Positions 5,041 to 6,664 of a stretch of 6,664 bases of DNA are shown here, one piece after another (positions within the stretch are counted from its first letter, which is position 1; each line of letters begins with the position of its first letter). A program made the translations under genes and the position numbers. The notes under the pieces were generated by a model that had not been told where the DNA came from, made no database searches, and saw only the letters and a program-made list of their open reading frames with translations. The DNA comes from Acidobacteriaceae bacterium (GTDB lineage: Bacteria > Acidobacteriota > Terriglobia > Terriglobales > Acidobacteriaceae), in contig PLBD01000606.1 in NCBI GenBank assembly GCA_003135315.1, positions 10,869-17,532 of the forward strand, given 5' to 3'.

Positions 5041-6664
5041 ATGTATTCCTTCCGTCATGACTTTCGCTTCGCCTTGCGGCAACTGCGCAAATCGCCCGGA
5101 TTCACGATTGTAGCCGTACTGACGCTGGCGCTGGGCATTGGCGCGAACTCTGCGATCTTCACGCTGGTGCACGCAATCCTGATGCGCTCCCTGCCGGTAG
5201 CGGATCCTGCGCAGCTTTATCGAATTGGAGACACGGATGACTGCTGCGTCGAGGGCGGGTTTCCGGCCGACTCGTCGACGACCGGCGACGTCGCGATTTT
5301 CTCCTACGATCTTTATCTGAATCTGAAGGCCAATACGCCGGAGTTTGAAAAGCTGGCGGCCGTGCAGGCAGGCGGGCAGCGCTGGAGCGTGCGCCGCGGT
5401 AATGAACAGGCCAAGCCGATCAACAGCGAGTTCGTAACAGGGAATTACTTTGAAACTCTGGGGCTGGGCTCTTTTGCGGGCCGCGTGTTTACCGACAGCG
5501 ACGATACGCCTTCATCGGCTCCCACCGTTGTGCTGAGCTACCAGGCATGGCAAAACATGTTCGGAGCCGACCGGTCGATTGTGGGATCGACGATCTACAT
5601 TCAGGCCAAGCCTTTCACCGTGGTGGGCATTGCGCCCGCGGGATTTTTCGGTGATCGCGTCACCGACACTCCGCCGGACCTGTGGGTACCGGTGGAGATG
5701 GAACCATATGTGCATGGAGCCAGCTCGATTCTCCATCACCCTATTTCTCACTGGCTATATCCGATAGGCAGGGTACGGGCGGGCACGAACATTGCCGCTC
5801 TGCAGGCAAAGGTGAGCGGCACGCTGCGACAGTGGCTGGCCAATCAGCCAGACCTGACCGCACATGGCGGCGCGGCCGTGATTCCGCGAATGCACGTGGT
5901 GATTACGGCCGGCGGCGGGGGCATTCAGCAGTTGCAGATCCAGACGGGCAAGAGCCTGAAGATGTTGCTGATTCTATCCGCGGTGGTGCTGTTGATTGCC
6001 TGCGCGAACATTGCCAACCTGATGCTGGCACGAGCGACGACGAAGCGCTCGGGTGTGGCGTTGCGAATGGCCCTGGGCGCGGGGCGACGACGGGTGATGG
6101 TGCAGACGTTGACAGAGAGCGTCATTCTCGGCCTGATTGGCGGCGTTGCCGGATTGGGCGTCGCTTACCTGGGTTCGCACACGATTTTGGCGCTGGCATT
6201 TCCGTATGCAACGCACCTGACCATCGATCCCAGGCCTTCACAGGCGGTGCTTGGATTCACCTTCCTGGTATCGCTGGTGACGGGCGTGCTGTTCGGCGCG
6301 GGGCCTGCGTGGCTTTCGTCGCACGCGCAGCCAGCCGAAGCGCTGCGCGGCGCAAACCGCTCAACGAAAGATCGCTCGTCGTTGCCTCAAAAATCGCTGG
6401 TGGTTTTTCAGGCGGCGCTTTCGGTGGTGCTGCTGACGGCCGCCATCCTGGTGACCAAGTCGCTGACCCAACTGGAACACCAGGACTTTGGCGTCAAGAC
6501 CGCGAACCGCTACGTGGTGCACATTGACCCTGTGGGCGCGGGCTACACGATGAACCGGTTGCCGGCGCTTTACCGGCAGATGGAAGACCGCTTTGAAAGC
6601 CTGCCGGGGGTAACGAGCTTCAGCCTTGCCATGTACAGCCCGCTGGAAGGCGACAACTGGGGCG
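5041..6664 (+). CDS. ADOP-type MacB/FtsX-like ABC permease, C-terminus outside window
   Basis: Inner-membrane permease of the MacB/FtsX superfamily; 541 codons are visible of an expected 800 or more. Residues 1-20 (MYSFRHDFRFALRQLRKSPG) form the cytoplasmic lead, and TM1 is about 21-47 (LALGIGANSAIF). The large periplasmic MacB core domain covers about 48-300 and includes FVTGNYFETLGL and FTVVGIAPAGFFG. The first FtsX domain has helices near 306-329 (LLIACANIANLMLARA), 356-378 and 402-424, and ends in PAEALRG. TM helix 451-473 (KSLVVFQAALSVVLLTAAIL) opens the second MacB/FtsX half, which the edge cuts in its second periplasmic domain. This duplicated layout without a fused ATPase is the acidobacterial 'orphan permease' pattern. 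No ABC ATPase lies next to it here. Its substrate is unknown; relatives handle macrolides, peptides or lipoproteins. The start is ATG with GGAG at 5 bases. A CysCys pair (68-69) sits in the periplasmic domain. Confidence 0.92.
   Translation, partial: MYSFRHDFRFALRQLRKSPGFTIVAVLTLALGIGANSAIFTLVHAILMRSLPVADPAQLYRIGDTDDCCVEGGFPADSSTTGDVAIFSYDLYLNLKANTPEFEKLAAVQAGGQRWSVRRGNEQAKPINSEFVTGNYFETLGLGSFAGRVFTDSDDTPSSAPTVVLSYQAWQNMFGADRSIVGSTIYIQAKPFTVVGIAPAGFFGDRVTDTPPDLWVPVEMEPYVHGASSILHHPISHWLYPIGRVRAGTNIAALQAKVSGTLRQWLANQPDLTAHGGAAVIPRMHVVITAGGGGIQQLQIQTGKSLKMLLILSAVVLLIACANIANLMLARATTKRSGVALRMALGAGRRRVMVQTLTESVILGLIGGVAGLGVAYLGSHTILALAFPYATHLTIDPRPSQAVLGFTFLVSLVTGVLFGAGPAWLSSHAQPAEALRGANRSTKDRSSLPQKSLVVFQAALSVVLLTAAILVTKSLTQLEHQDFGVKTANRYVVHIDPVGAGYTMNRLPALYRQMEDRFESLPGVTSFSLAMYSPLEGDNWG

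Noticed and set aside
5682..6527. A 281-codon plus-strand reading frame inside the permease gene.
   Set aside because: It is the out-of-frame shadow of the ADOP gene; its product is rich in Gly, Arg and Ala and has no membrane helices, while the other frame gives clear MacB/FtsX sequence.

Overview
This window looks like chromosomal DNA from an acidobacterium (phylum Acidobacteriota, probably the Terriglobia/Koribacter-like soil group). The main reason is the large permease at the right edge. Its N-terminal signature (residues 10-50, including LRQLRKSPGFT and LALGIGANSAIF) and its MacB/FtsX layout match the 'acidobacterial duplicated orphan permease' (ADOP) type, which is abundant in that phylum. 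The high G+C content, the small palindromic repeats between genes (GCGGTTAAAGCCGC, CCCGGCGC-TTAC-GCGCCGGG and similar) and the stand-alone LigD polymerase gene fit the same assignment. No sequence search was run, so the taxonomy is inference.

Layout from left to right. 1-1010 (minus): N-terminal three quarters of an M20 metallopeptidase (dipeptidase type), cut by the window edge. 1011-1197: divergent promoter region ending in a perfect 12-bp palindrome just before the next ribosome binding site. 1198-2604 (plus): complete soluble pyridine nucleotide transhydrogenase (sthA) with a TTG start. 2605-2874: spacer holding a 142-bp element with 27-bp imperfect terminal inverted repeats. 2875-3927 (plus): stand-alone LigD-type polymerase/primase domain protein with a basic tail. 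3928-4274: 347-bp non-coding spacer between convergent genes, with four short GC-rich hairpins and a separate repeat-like CTCAGGGCAGGCTC segment. 4275-4880 (minus): flavin-binding pyridoxamine 5'-phosphate oxidase-like protein with a GTG start. 4881-5040: second divergent promoter region. 5041-6664 (plus): ADOP-type permease, cut by the right edge.

The genes do not form an evident shared pathway. Each is separated from the next by a spacer or by a change of strand, so this reads as five single transcription units: peptide turnover, NADPH/NADH balancing, DNA end repair or gap filling, a small flavoprotein, and a membrane permease. The least ordinary content lies in the spacers (two different kinds of structured repeat) and in active-site variations: missing redox Cys and catalytic His in SthA, which is expected for that enzyme, and Gln in place of the usual His in the LigD polymerase motif. 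I found no CRISPR array, RNA gene, insertion sequence or convincing new multigene system.
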